Below are positions 49,140-61,813 of a stretch of 64,000 nt of DNA, piece after piece; within the stretch, counting starts at the first letter, position 1, and every line of letters starts with the position of its first letter. The DNA is from Diphasiastrum complanatum (lineage: Eukaryota > Streptophyta > Lycopodiopsida > Lycopodiales > Lycopodiaceae): positions 39,357,886 through 39,421,885 of the forward strand of contig CM055109.1 in the NCBI GenBank assembly GCA_029204225.1. The letters run 5' to 3'. The position numbers and the translations under genes are program-made. Under the pieces are notes generated by a model that saw only the letters and a program-made list of their open reading frames with translations, was not told the DNA's origin and ran no database searches.

Positions 49140-49640
49140 TTCCATTAGGTTCGGGCAACTTCATCCTTGCTCGTGAAAGTCTTCTGATTTTCTAGGTTGT
49201 AGAGTTTGTATGCCTTGTGATCTGGGGAATAGCCAATGAAAATTGATTTTTTGTTTTTTTTTATCTAGTTTATTTCTCAGATCTTCAAAGATGTAGTGAT
49301 GGATCGATTTTGTAGGTAGACAACTGTAGTAACAACTTCTGTCCAAAATCTCTTTGGAAGAGAAGCATGGGCCGTCATGCCCTTGGCACTCTCAATAAGT
49401 GTTCGATTTTTCTTCTCTGCTACTCCATTGGACTAAGGAAAGTAGCTAGTGGTGAATCGTTGATGTCTTCCACAAGCCTTGCAGAATTCCTTGAACTCGG
49501 TGGAGATGTATTCTGCCCCTCCATCAGAACGTATAGCTTTGATTGTTCTCTGGGTCTGATTTTCTATAGATGCCTTGAATTGCTTGGAGAATATGATAGT
49601 GTAGTCAAAAGGGTAGTAACCTAGCATTTACTTGAGTGTC
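49140..49640 (-). pseudogene. pol: copia integrase fragment
   Basis: Minus frames give TIKAIRSDGGAEYISTEFKE and FCKACGRHQRFTTSY, then SNGVAEKKNRTLIESAKGM, HASLPKRFWTEVVTTVVYLQ, and finally FIGYSPDHKAYKLYNLENQK and TFTSKDEV. This covers the second catalytic Asp, the Glu region and the C-terminal GYS-KAYKLY module. A block between the VYLQ and FIGYS parts is missing, and stops intervene. It is not of family A or B by wording. Confidence 0.8.
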
Positions 49641-49699
49641 AAAGGAGTTTTGGTGCCTTCGTTGATGAAATTTTTCGGGTGACCAAGGGAAGAAGAAAA

Positions 49700-51930
49700 T
49701 GAGACACCTAAGGAGGTAAATGTGGTTGTGTTGAATTTATATCAAATATATAGGACCATGATTTGATCATATTTGTTATTGGAAATTGTGACATGAAATG
49801 AGAATGACAATTGGTTCACATTTGTAATGTAAAGAGCCTAATTCCTAAGAGTTGAAACTCTCAGATGGTAGGAATTTGGGAATGATAGTACCAACCAGAT
49901 GGGTTGTTATATGTGATGGTAAAACCGTGTACAGATTCTTGTTAAATCACAATTTTGTCAATGAATTATTGTGGTCCATTAGAAACAAATATGGGGGTAC
50001 TCCAATACTTGGTGGAATAGATATGTGCATATTTGGTATTCAAAATCCAGATGGAGGTTTTAAGATCTCTGGATTATCGGATAATACGATTAAAGATCTT
50101 TTTGAAAATTGGATTCTGTGTTTGGATATAGGATGGTTAGATAATCATTAATATAGCTCAAAATCAATTGATGTTTTCAACTAATTTAGTGGAATTTAGA
50201 CTTCCTGAGCCCAAATGATTATCTCTATTTGATAGTTGATTATTGAGAGTAATGTTTCTATCACTCGCGATAAATTTTTTTATGATTTTGAAGAAAAAGT
50301 TTGGTTGTAATAGTATTGGATACTCATTACTATTTTTTTTTTTTCAAATCTTCGATATCTTATACGTTGTCTCCTGAGAACTTTTTAATCGAAATTATGG
50401 AATTTTTTTTAAGAGGTAAAGAAGAAAATGATAGGAATAAGACTTTCATGGGATCAACCAACTGCATAGATTTCTGTTGTGGAATCCAGTATTTGTGCAA
50501 TAGTGGAACTATCCAAGTAGGAATAGAAGAAATCTCTAGTGATTGTTTTGAATAATCTGGAACTAGAGGATTGAGATTTGAGCTATTAGATATTCATGAT
50601 TATGGATAGTGGTGGTAAAGATTAATTTAAGATTCCATTGATTGAAAATCTAAACCTTATGTCCAAAGATATCTGTATGAGTCAGCCTAATCTTGGTTTG
50701 TACACTAAGATCTTAAGGGCTGATTGGTTGAAGAAATTTTGTTGGTAAAAGTAGGATGGTTGAAAAACTTGTGATGTGGAATTATTCACTTTAGAGATTT
50801 CCCAGATATGTTATTTACTCATATGAAATAGAGTTTTCTTTACTAGCGGAGTTACAAGATTCTCAATGAAATATGTGAGTAATATAAGTGGATTTTGAAG
50901 GAATCTACCTGATAAGGACATATGTGTTTATGTACTTGGTCATAGTGAGATTATCCTCATATGTGCATGATTGATATTGTTTGGATCTACTATGTATTCC
51001 TGGTTACTAAGGTTATCTGGTGCACTTAACCTAGTTCTAAACATAGCCATTGGTTCAAGTATTGTATTAGACAATTACTTGTAGAGTTAACAGATTTGTT
51101 CCGATAGATCTATAAGCTCACTTAAGCTGATTTGGATATGGATCTAAATGTGGGGTTGTACGTGTACAATGAAGAGCTACACCTACACATTCAAGATTTC
51201 TAAATCATGGGCAATTAGCTTGAGTAGTTGATTTACTCCTGTGAAAGTTAATTGGTAAAACGGACAGTGTGAAGCGAATTTATCAGAAACTGTTTGTTTT
51301 GTGTGTATTGCTTGTAAGACACAGAATCTATGAGTCATTTGGATTCATCATGAAATTGTGTGCGTAGGATATACGAAATTCTTGGATGAGTATTTTAGAC
51401 TTGATTCATTAGTGATAGTATCTCTGTGAGCTCAATTGGATACCGGATCCTAATGGTTCCAAGAATGGTAAACTGAATTTTTGGAATTCAGCAGAACTTC
51501 GTAGTCTCTAGATGTTGTTCTAGGAGATTTTATAAAGTTTTTATGTTGTTAAAGACGAATGTTGTAATGGTCTTTAATTACTTGGTTGATTGTAGAATTT
51601 GGAACTCATAATTTATAACTGGTTTGAAAGAATATTCTTGGAATCCAATGATTTTCTTTGTCGAAAAGATTTCAAAATGATTCTTATATTTTCTGAGTTG
51701 TATGTTGTTCATATGCTCCAGTATTTTTTAATGATTAAGTATGGTTTTGGAATCCTGTAAATTATGATTGACGAATCATAAGAATGAGTAATTATTGATC
51801 AATTGGGAGAGTCAAGGATTTAGATCTGTTAGTGGAACTCTAAATCTCTTTACTTCAGTGCGTACTTGAGATTGTATGGATCTCACAAGCATTTTCATTA
51901 GGTAATTGGTTACTTATAAGAAATTTGCTT
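49700..51930 (+). repeat. AT-rich dispersed repeat, copy 1
   Basis: From about 50600 to 51910 it aligns clearly with the reverse complement of 61870-63300 (for example GTTATTTACTCAT, TTATGTACT-GGTCATAGTGA, GTGCACTTAACCTAGT, AGCTCAATTGGATA, ATGATTGACGAATCAT). Alignment probably continues outward. No frame is open and no pol motif was seen. A third, more diverged copy lies at about 54600-56000. The class is unknown; LTR or decayed gypsy interior are possible. Confidence 0.7.
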
Positions 51931-52390
51931 ACCTTAATGGATGGTTTAGTGTATACAGATCACCAGCATCTAAAGTACTTTTGTAATCAGAATGATCTGA
52001 GAGGTCGTAAAGCTCGCTGGACTAAGCTTATGCAGGAATTTGATCATGAGATCCGATATGTCAAGGGCAGCTCTAACCAAGTTGCGGATGCGCTTAGTCG
52101 GATTGGTGAACTAAATGAACTTTCATTCATCCAACTTTTCACTGATCTATATCTTTCACTGAGAGGGAGGTGTGAATCGGATTCTCATTTTGGTCCCATA
52201 TGGAAGATGGTGGAGACAGGAAAAAATGAGAATGGAATAGAGATTTACTCACAGTCTCAGGTTCCTAGGAAAGATAAGAAGATAGCGCAATAGTTCTTTA
52301 TCTGAGGTGGGTTACTATTTTGGAATGAAAAAATTTGTGTACCAGTAGATGATGAGTTAAAGAAGAGGATTCTCAAAAATCAATTTACTG
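51931..52390 (+). pseudogene. pol: gypsy RNase H end and integrase start
   Basis: VYTDHQHLKYFCNQNDLRGR, then MQEFDHEIRYVKGSSNQVAD with ALSR, is the end of gypsy RNase H. SHFGPIWKMVETGKNENGIE and GGLLFWNEKICVPVDDELKK follow and match the minus-strand gypsy at 25 kb. It is cut at both sides: by the AT-rich repeat upstream, and before the integrase zinc residues downstream. Confidence 0.85.
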
Positions 52391-52439
52391 TTTGTAGCAT
52401 CTAATTCATTTCTTAACTCAATAGGAATTGGAGAAAAAG

Positions 52440-52765
52440 CAATGCATCAAATATAGAGGGAGCCTATCCAAATTTTATCAGAGGTTTTATTTCCCAAAGC
52501 TTTGGTAATGTATATGTTTTGTAAATAGATTGTTGAAGCCATTGCTTCTGCCCAAAAATGTTTAGGGAGTGAAGCATGGGCTATGCACTTTCCACACTCT
52601 ATGAAAGTTTGATTGTTTCTCTCAACCAATTGTGGTGAGCAGCTTGTTGTAAATTTCGCTGAACCAATTCATTCAATTGTGGTGAGCAGCTTGTTGTAAA
52701 TTTTTTTGTATTCTATGCCATGTCTTGTAGAAATTTGAAAATTCATTGCATGTGACAGGCCCATC
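52440..52765 (-). pseudogene. pol: copia integrase fragment with a 47-bp duplication
   Basis: The minus frame VERNNQTFIECGKCIAHASL, PKHFWAEAMASTIYLQN is the integrase Glu region, similar to but distinct from the 49-kb fragment. Upstream, the FTTS-SPQ part is duplicated as a direct repeat (52627-52656 and 52674-52703). It stops at the start of the gypsy LTR at 52766. Confidence 0.8.
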
Positions 52766-53122
52766 TGTCATGCCCATGACTAGTCTCGAGTAGCGTGTCC
52801 ATGCTAGAGATCAATAGACCAACAACACATAAATTAATTGTGACTATAAGGGATTTGGGGCCCTTATTTGTATAGGGTCATACTTAATGGTTATAGGCCT
52901 AAACTCATGATGATGGATTTGTATGGGTCTATCAGTGAGTCATTGAGGAACTGGATGATGTGGCCTAGATAGGCTGTAGAGGTGTCCAGTGAGGTGTCAC
53001 AGTGCACTACTAGTGGTGCATGGGCCTTGGAGGATATAAGTATACCTATTGGGCTCTCACTAGTGTATGCTTAATTGCATGACTGGTACCTATATGCTGC
53101 TGGTGTGAAGCCTCATTCCTCT
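52766..53122 (+). repeat. 5' LTR of the gypsy chromovirus
   Basis: TGTCATGCCCATGACTAGTC to GAAGCCTCATTCCTCT. It shares about 93% by eye with 56639-56995. A possible TATA (GGATATAAGTATACC) lies near 53034-53048. Confidence 0.85.
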
Positions 53123-56089
53123 TTGTGATTGATCCATAGCTTGGGGGCTAGATCTGTTCGATCTAGGTTTGGTTGGGTTGGATTGTCCACCATCCGTTTT
53201 CCTTGTGTTGCTTGTGAATGGCATGCTTAGAATAGGATTCTTGGTGACTGGCCTAAATTCCTGGAGGAATTCCATAAGGTTTTTTTTTTTTCACATTTGA
53301 CAAAATGCATATTCGCTTATTAACTGCAATGGGCAAGCGAGAATTCTTGGATTTTTTTGACCAAGGTGTCATTTTTATTTTTATTTTTCTAAAAACGGGC
53401 ACGACCAAACGACCCAAAATCCTAAGATGGAAAGACTAAAATGAAACGACTAAAGTTGTCTTCTTGATGTGCTTGAAGCTGGGGCATACCAACATAGTAT
53501 GATATAAGAACAAGAAAAAGCAGACTCATTCTTTCCCATTTCTAAATTTGTCACTCAAGGCATGTTAGGACAAAACCTACTATCCTTTTAGTGACTGTAG
53601 AGATTATGAAAAGGAGCAAAAGAAAATATGAATTGGAAAGTGTTTTATGAAGTTGAAATCTGTAAATAATTCTCGAGAACTAATTATACTTGTAATTATT
53701 TTTTGTGACACTTTGATCAGGAAGTGGAGGGCTTTCATGGAGGAAGCACCTGTGGTATGGGACGCAGGCGATTCCAAATTGAAGATTTGAAACTAACTGG
53801 ATCAATTGACCATAGTAAGGTTGTAAATCTACTTGATGCCAAATACTATGGGTCATAAAACGGGTGTTTTGTCGGAAATTTGAGATATTGGTCATGACCC
53901 CTTTTGGTATCTCAAATTTACAAAACCGAAACCCGACAAACTATTTCTTTTTAAAAGATATATTGGTGAATTTCTTAAAACATTAATTAACCCGTTTTCT
54001 TGTAATTCCTTGCAAGGTAATTTTTATTACCCGTTGACCTTGGACGATCTCATAGAAATGGTTAATCGAAGCATTTTCTGAATTGTTTTCATTACTTAAA
54101 TCTTCAAAAAGTCCTTTTTCTGATTTACAGATTACTTCATGTTTTTTCTCGTGGTGTTTCTTGTTAAAAGGGGGAGAAGAAAAGAGAATTATCAAGGAGA
54201 AACATCTATCATAGATTCCAGGAGGAATCTGTTATATGAATAAATGATGGAGCTGTTTTCAAAAATCAGAAACGATAGGATATTTAGATATTACAGAAAT
54301 CCTTTAAGGACTATAGTGGATATCTGGTTTGAAAATGTAAGTGGAGGAAATTAGAAGAAACTCTTGTAGTAGAAGAGTTGTTGATTACAAGTTCGATTGA
54401 TTTGTGTCAGAACTAGGGAATTCTACTGCAAGATGGTGGTTTATTGAAACTTGTTTCTTGTTGGTGGTAATTAACTTGATCTTAGTGAGGACTGAGATCT
54501 GTGGATTGATGCAAGGAAGGAAATGCATGCTAACAATGTATTCTTTTTATCTCCGATTGGATGTGAAATGTCACTCGTTGAGAAATATTTCTCTTAGAGA
54601 ATAACCAAGTTAGAGGATTCTCAGTTAGAAAAGTATTGTGTACAAAGCAGGAGATATTTGTAGAGATATGCTATGTAGTGAATCTCTGTGGGATCATAGA
54701 ACCTTTTGTACAAATTTTTAATCATGTGGATCTACAAAGGATTCCTTGGACTAAGTTATTTGCATGCATAAACTAGTCATTAATACATAGGCATATTGAT
54801 GAAAGTTGTGTAGAGACAATTTCTTGCTAGGTTATAGTAATTTCTCCTTGAGAATTGCTTATTGACCTAGAATAGATTTAGAATCAGATTAAATGTGGTG
54901 TTTTGGTACCACACCTACACATTTAAATATTTTCTAAATCTGATACAGCTAACCGAGTCAAGAGTGCTACTTATGAGTTGGTTGTTGAATTCAACAATAT
55001 GATCCTACTTATAAATATTGTTGTTGAAATGTGCTGCTTATAAGTCGCAACCTTTATGGGTTAAGTTTTGATTCATTTAAAGGGTTTTGTGCATAGAATA
55101 CATGGGAACTTTTGGCCTTTTCCTTTCTTGATTGGAAAGTATAGAATGCTATCCTGGAAGACTCAAGAAAGTTGGATAGTTGTTGGTTGCCAAAAGTTAG
55201 AACTTCACGTAATGAAGTTCCGGTAAATCTTAAGTTATTGTAGATTAGAACTTAAGAGTAAATTCTAGACATACTACCCTAACTTTTGAATGACACTTTG
55301 TGTCATGGCTAAAGTAAGGGCGTTTTTTGGATTACAATCCTTCGATAGGCACCATAAGTGAGTTGGAAAAGTCTGAAACTTTCCTGTTGGAAAGGACTTT
55401 TTGGAACAACTCATGTGTTTTCTAAGAATTGTGATGCACTCTTATATTATGGTATGGTCTTGAGAATATAGAGAGTTGGGATTGGTGAATCATAACTCGG
55501 ACCCTAGGATAATACTTGAGAGGATTGTCTTCATGGTAAGATTACCTCGGATGAATAAACAAGATAGTGGAATTTTGGTATGACTGATCATCTTACCAAA
55601 TCGACTATGTTTATTTGGGTAAAGGCCAAGTAGTTATAAAGTATCTGTTTAGGCTTTATGGATTACCAAGTGATATTATGAATATCACGATTCGAAGTTC
55701 ACTGGTCGCTTTTGATCGGCCATATTTGCTAAACTAGAGATGACTCTGAGCTTAAAGTTCTTCTAATCATTGGTAGTTGCATATATTAGGTTATCACATT
55801 CTTTTATTGAGTATAGGACAAGAATATGATGAATTATGATTGACGAATCATAGTTCAAATTCTAGTTATACTTGATCATTTAAGAGAAGAATTACCTGTT
55901 GATCAAAAGATCAGACGATATCTGCATTTTGATTGCAATCTCCTCGGAGAGGAAGTTATCTTTGATGGAGATTAAGTTATAGTAAGAATTTGGCTACTGG
56001 TTATAGCTCGTGCATGCTTATGTAAAGTTTTGAACCTATATCACTCATTTGGGTAGAGACTCGTGTGATCAGATTTCAAAAGGTAGCAG
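53123..56089 (+). other. decayed interior of the gypsy chromovirus
   Basis: AT-rich and without supported ORFs. The part from about 54600 to 56000 shows patchy similarity to the AT-rich repeat at 50.6-51.9 kb (CACACCTACACATTTAAATA-type block at 54911-54930; ATGATTGACGAATCAT at 55836). A T-rich run near 53281 may mark a retroposition scar. Confidence 0.45.
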
Positions 56090-56610
56090 GTTTCCTATAT
56101 GATATGCAGGAAATGCTACGGATTGCTCATGAAAATGTCCAATGTGCCCAAGATAAGGACCGACATTAAGCAAATATGAAAAGATCACCGCGAGACTCTC
56201 AAGTGGGGGAATGGGTATAATTAAGAATTTTGATGGATTCTAGTGTAATGTGTACCGACAAGCATTACAAATTGTCCCCTAAATACAGAGGACCATATTA
56301 GGTCTTGTAAAAGATCAAATCCTTAGCTTACCAATTGGAACTCCCGAAAGGATCTCAAGTGCATCCGGTATTTCACGTAAGCCGACGTGAAAGAAAGCAT
56401 CTTGGTTCTGGAGATCAATTGGACCTGTTCGATAAATTATCGGGTGTGTCTCGACTTGAACCCTGAAGGATCTTGGATACAAAAACTAAACGATTGAGAA
56501 ATCGTATAATTACCAAGCATCTGGTTCGATGGAAGAGTCACACAGACGATGATGATTCTTGGGAACATGAAGAAAGCTTAAGAAAAACCTTCCCTAGTTT
56601 TAAGTTATGA
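56090..56610 (+). pseudogene. pol: gypsy integrase C-terminus with chromodomain
   Basis: The plus frame reads DMQEMLRIAHENVQCAQDKD, QVGEWV, HYKLSPKYRGPY, SLAYQLELPKGSQVHPVFHV and finally ITKHLVRWKSHTDDDDSWEH followed by EESLRKTFPSF, with the stop at 56608. The tail VRWK-----DSWE is the chromodomain core. Several in-frame stops are present. Chromodomains steer integration to chromatin marks. Confidence 0.85.
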
Positions 56611-56624
56611 GGATAGAACTTGAA

Positions 56625-56638
56625 TAAGGGGGGAAGAA
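56625..56638 (+). other. polypurine tract of the gypsy chromovirus
   Basis: AAGGGGGGAAGAA directly before TGTCATGCCC. Confidence 0.85.
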
Positions 56639-56995
56639 TGTCATGCCCACGATTGGTCCTAGGTAACGTGTCCACACTAGAGATCAGTAGACCAACAACC
56701 CGTAGGTTAATTGTGACTATAAGGTATTTGGGGCCCTTATGTGTATAGGGTCATAATTAATTGTTGTAGGCATGAACTGATGATGGTGGATTTGTATGGG
56801 TCTATTAGTGAGTCATTGAGGAACTGGATGATGTGGCCCAGATAGGCTGCAGAGGTGTCCAGTGAGGTGTCACAGTGCACTACTAGTGGTGCATGGGCCT
56901 TGGAGGGTATAAGTATACCTATTGGGCTCTCACTAGTGTATGCTTGATTGCATGACTGGTAGTCGTATGTTGCTGGTGTGAAGCCTCATTCCTCT
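56639..56995 (+). repeat. 3' LTR of the gypsy chromovirus
   Basis: Same length (357 bp) as the 5' LTR, no net indel, scattered substitutions. Confidence 0.85.
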
Positions 56996-57089
56996 CTCTT
57001 CTTCTTGACTTGGCCTCCACCCCATCCTCCAATCAATTTATGGCTGCTCCAAGGAGTAGATTGACCATACAAGTTAGATGATGCTCCAA

Positions 57090-57920
57090 GCAAGTGTGCT
57101 CGGTGGTTGAGGTTGGGTACAATAGCATTGGGTGATATGGCCTTTCACCGGCACTTGCTGTTCTTGGAAAAGATGCCTTTGGTCAAAGAGGTACACGGGT
57201 ACACCCCATGATTGAGTCCACTCCCCTCCCCCAAAGTGTACAATTTTTTTTTAATTATAGTAAGGTGGGCGTACTCCTTTTTCTTCCTTGAATGGTAAGC
57301 CCCACTTAGTACTTCCTTGATGACTTGTAGTCAACCCCTATTATTTTAGGTAGGGGGTATTTCCCATGTGGTATTTTGGCCTCTCATGTTCATTTTCTAG
57401 GTTGCGTGTTACCCGTCGCACTGTTTTTCTTGGTTACTACATTGATAACTTGACTCATGTGGATTCTCGGGATTTTCACATAAAACCGCTATCGTTTATT
57501 TTCCTTTTCTTGACATTGTCCCATAATTTGCCGGTTCCTCTGTTGAAAAATTTTCGCCTTTGCCGGTTTTCTCATTTGGAGTGCATTTGTCACGATTTTT
57601 AGGACTTTGATGGACCGGTTTCTTGAAAACACACTGAGTGAACAAAATAAAAATTCAATACATAGAAATTTGTGTGGTAGTGCCGACTAGTACAATTCGC
57701 GTAACTGGGCCAATTCTAAGGCCGTAAAATATTTTATGGGCCATTTCTAAGGCCTCAAAATTTTCTTTCGCCTCATTTTGGGTGGGCTGGGACCCTACTA
57801 TAGGCAATTTTATGCCGATTTTGTCATTAAGGTTTTACATGTTGATTTTTACATAATTGCCAAGATTACTATCAACATCAACCTGATTTTGCATGTCAAA
57901 AAATCGGCTAACAACAAATA
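57090..57920 (-). repeat. dispersed repeat family R, copy 2
   Basis: Inverted relative to 8640-9380 and colinear with it over about 0.75 kb. The TATA-bearing part that follows copy 1 is missing here, the sequence being cut near 57090. Confidence 0.75.
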
Positions 57921-58744
<824 letters not shown>

Positions 58745-59876
58745 AGGTGAAGGTACTGTAAGATTGCGATTTCAGCATGATCAATTCAAATTACTATCAA
58801 AGGTCTTATATATTCCTAAACTCTCTACAAATCTATTATCAGTAAGTAGAATTACAGATTTAGGTCATAAGGTAGAATTTGAATCTGATCAATGCAAAAT
58901 TATTGATAGGAGTAATAAGATCCTTGCACTCGGCAAGAGGCATGATTACTTATATAGATTGGCACATTGTTATTTTGAGTCTAGTCAAGTCTTGAAAATC
59001 TTCGTTCTAGTCAATAAAGCATTACTATGGCATCATCGCTTAGGACACTTGAATTATGCACCTGTTTGAAACATGTCCAGACAATCCATGATTCTTGATC
59101 TTGACTATCCTTCTGGTAAGGTTGATCCCTCTGTCTGTCATAGCTGCATCTTTGGAAAGCAGGCTAGGATTCATTTTAGATTAAACCATAGGCATGCAAC
59201 AAAAGATCTATTAGATGATGTTCACACAGATATATGTGGACCTATGCAAACTCCTTCATTGTTAGATGCAAAGTATTTCATTACCTTTATTGACGAATTC
59301 TCCAGAAGAACAGTTGTTTATTTCATTAAACAAAAATCAGAGGCTTTCGTCAAATTCAGACAATTCAAAGAGCATGCTAAAAATCAAACTGGCAAACAAA
59401 TCAAAGCACTGAGGTCAGATAACAGGGGAGAATACGTTAAGGCATTTTATGACTTGAAGCAATCTGCTCGAGCATGGTTTCAAAGGATCAATACTTTTCT
59501 TATTGATCACGGCTACACACCTAGCTCTTCAGATTCAAACGTTTACTTCAAAGCAGTGCAACAGTCTTTTATCATTATCACTTTATACGTGGATGATACA
59601 TTGCTTTTCAGCAACAATACCGATCTGATAAAAGAGGCCAAGACAATGCTATCTTCCAAATTCGACATGACTAATCTGGGTGAAGCTCATTTCTGCCTTG
59701 GTATACAAATCCACAGAGATAGAAAACATAAGTTGGTTTACATTATACAACAGAGGTACATCTACAACATGTTAGTCAGATATAATTTGATGAATTGCAA
59801 GTTAGCTCTCTCACCAATGGAACCAGGTCTCAAATTGTCAAAGGACCAGTGTCCCCAAACAATTCATGAGAAGTAG
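58745..59876 (+). pseudogene. pol: copia integrase fused to RT by in-frame deletion
   Basis: LLWHHRLGHLNYAP then a stop (59068), then CHSCIFGKQARIHFRL, DVHTDICGPMQT, FIDEFSRRTVVYFIKQ, IKALRSDNRGEYV. The next residues are KAFYDLKQSARAWFQRINTF, which is RT. From 59073 this 267-residue frame is open across the junction (about 59437). RT continues with LYVDDTLLFSNN (YVDD intact), LGEAHFCLGIQIH and ends in two stops after TIHEK. The integrase Glu and the first RT Asp are lost, so no enzyme can be active. Confidence 0.9.
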
Positions 59877-59879
59877 TAG

Positions 59880-60584
59880 ATGCATGAGTATCCTTACCAT
59901 TCTATTATAGGATCTCTTATGTACACCATGATTTGTACCAAGCCAGACATAGCTTTTGCAGTTAGCTCTCTCAGTCAGTTTATGGCTAATCCTGGTGTAA
60001 CACATTGGAAGGCTCTTATCAGAGTCATGAGATATCTTCAAGCTTCTATGGACTTTTGCATTCGTTATGGAGCAGTCGGCAACGACAAACTCAATTTTCT
60101 CAGTGGTTACATAGACGCAAGTTGGGCAGGAGATGTAGACACTAATAAATCCACTTCTGGATTTACATTCTTCCTCAACAATGGTCCAATTTCTTGGAAT
60201 AGTCACAAGCAATCTTCAATAGCTCTATCTTCCACTAAATCAAAGTATATTGCAACCTCTCAAGCTACAAAGGAAGCAATTGGGTTGAGGAACTTACTCT
60301 TAGATATCGGTCTGAATCAATATGCTCTGACGACATTATTTTGTGATAATCAAAGTGCCATTGCTTTATCAAACAACTCTAGATTTCATTCTATGACTAA
60401 GCACATTGAACTGAAGTATCATTTCGTTAGAAGCAAAGTTCTCAACGAAGAAGTCAGATTGCAGTACTGTAGAACGCAAGATATGACAACAAATATTTTT
60501 ACCAAAGCATTAAGTTTGGAAGCACACAGAAGATTCTGTGTAGAACTAAGTTTGAAGGTCAACACATTCAAGGATTCAGATTAA
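59880..60584 (+). pseudogene. pol: copia RT end and RNase H, family B copy 3
   Basis: An open 234-residue frame: YHSIIGSLMYTMI, KPDIAFAVSSLSQFMANPGV (RT end), then SGYIDASWAGDVDTNKSTSG, ISWNSHKQSSIALSSTKSKY, LFCDNQSAIALSNNSRFHS and TKHIELKYHFVRSKV. In copy 1 the SSTESEY block is intact; here it reads SSTKSKY, changing a conserved RNase H acidic position. The stop lies seven bases before the LTR. Confidence 0.9.
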
Positions 60585-60591
60585 AGAGGAG
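60580..60591 (+). other. polypurine tract of copia B copy 3
   Basis: TTAAAGAGGAG right before TGTTGGATTATTC. Confidence 0.8.
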
Positions 60592-61801
60592 TGTTGGATT
60601 ATTCTCCTTCTTACTAATCGACTAATCGATTTTAATCTTCATCCATTGTTTATCCAGTTTTGCGGATTTTCCCGTATTTTTACACAGTTTGCAGTTTTAC
60701 AAGTGTTTTTATATAGTATGCATAAATACACGGAGTTGACAACAGTGTTGCATTTTTCGCCTGTCAGGAATCTCGTGGAAAAATGCAGTGTCGTCTTTTT
60801 TGCATTTTTTGCCTGTCAGGATTTGCAAGTAAAAATGCAGAGTCGTATTTTTTGCTTTTTCCAAAGAGCTTCAAATGTTAAGGAAATGACTATGGCAAAG
60901 TGTGGGGCAATCTTAAATAAGATTTTAAGACACTGTTGGGTTTTTCGCAAAATGCCGACACTTTCGTCTTTTTGCTACACCTTCGTCTGTGGCAGTTTTA
61001 GTTCATTTCTACAGAGTGATAGTTTTGGTTCATTTATGCAGACAGACTGTTTACGTCCAATTTCCACCGCTTATCAACAATCACTGAGAAGGAACTGGAT
61101 GTATGCCAGTGGACACCAGCCAACTGGCGATCGCATTTGAGACCTAATTTTTTAGTATAAATAGCTGTTCATATTCATACAATTTTCAAGTTAATGAAAA
61201 AGCATTTGAATAGTTAGCTCTTTCTCTCTCAAGCCTGCGAGCTTGAACACTCCTGAGCATTCTAGCTCACTTCTTAGAGTTGTTTAGAGATTGCTATTGT
61301 GCTACTGCTTATCAACATTGCGTTTAATTCAGACTTTCATTTTAGCCGCTCAGAGATAGCATAGATTACGCGGCTTCGATCCGCAACTTATTGTACTCAT
61401 TTACTTCTGTTTTGTTTTTATACTGAATCAATACTATCTTTTATTGCGTTCAGCTTTGTCTCAGAATGTATGCGTTTCTGTAGTTCTTCGCGACTAATTA
61501 TTTGTCTTGTGATTTGTGACAAATTATTTGTCTAGTGTTTCGCGCAAATTATTTGTCTGATAATTCAATGCATTATTGTTTGGCTATGTAATCACTGTAG
61601 TATTGATGATTTCAAAGTTAGTTACTATAAGATCAAATGTGATTTATATGACTATTGTTTTGTTTGAAATTGATAGGTGTAGTCATGCATAGGGAAAGAG
61701 GAAGATTCTGTGTACGAAAAGTTTTCTTTCTAGACACTCGAATATTTTTCATTCGTTTCTTTTCGAATTTCAACCTATCTTCTACACACCTCTTTACGAC
61801 A
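60592..61801 (+). repeat. LTR of copia B copy 3
   Basis: 1210 bp, TGTTGGATTATTC to CTTTACGACA. TATA box AGTATAAATAGC near 61155-61166. At the site where copy 1 LTRs carry 131-155 bp of GA, this LTR has only CTCTTTCTCTCTC (61219-61231). Two 52-bp tandem units (60749-60800 and 60801-60853) with TGCATTTTT-GCCTGTCAGGA cores lie in U3. Confidence 0.92.
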
Positions 61802-61813
61802 TGGTATCAGAGC
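61802..61813 (+). other. primer-binding site directly downstream of the LTR
   Basis: TGGTATCAGAGC follows the LTR end without a gap, exactly as after a 5' LTR. After about 50 further bases the AT-rich repeat begins. Confidence 0.9.

Larger units (their letters stand above)
52766..57000 (+). mobile_element. Ty3/gypsy chromovirus with paired LTRs, decayed
   Basis: Two direct 357-bp repeats starting TGTCATGCCC, with a G-rich polypurine tract before the right one and gypsy integrase just upstream of it, define the element on the plus strand. The interior is only about 3.5 kb and mostly unreadable. Gag, protease and RT are not recognisable, so it is deleted or heavily mutated. The left end cuts a minus-strand copia fragment. 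A target duplication could not be set because the exact LTR 3' end is unclear. Confidence 0.85.
58745..61813 (+). mobile_element. Ty1/copia family B copy 3, 5'-truncated, with LTR
   Basis: Homology to copy 1 begins inside protease/integrase at 58745 and runs to an LTR. The 5' LTR, gag and protease active site are gone, and about 1.2 kb between integrase and RT is deleted. A PBS follows the LTR, which a normal 3' end does not have. Confidence 0.92.

Noticed and set aside
49852-50151. 99-residue plus ORF (MKLSDGRNLGMIVPTRWVVI) as a gene
   Set aside because: No recognisable domain; it lies beside or within the AT-rich repeat, whose other copy at 62-64 kb shows no matching open frame.
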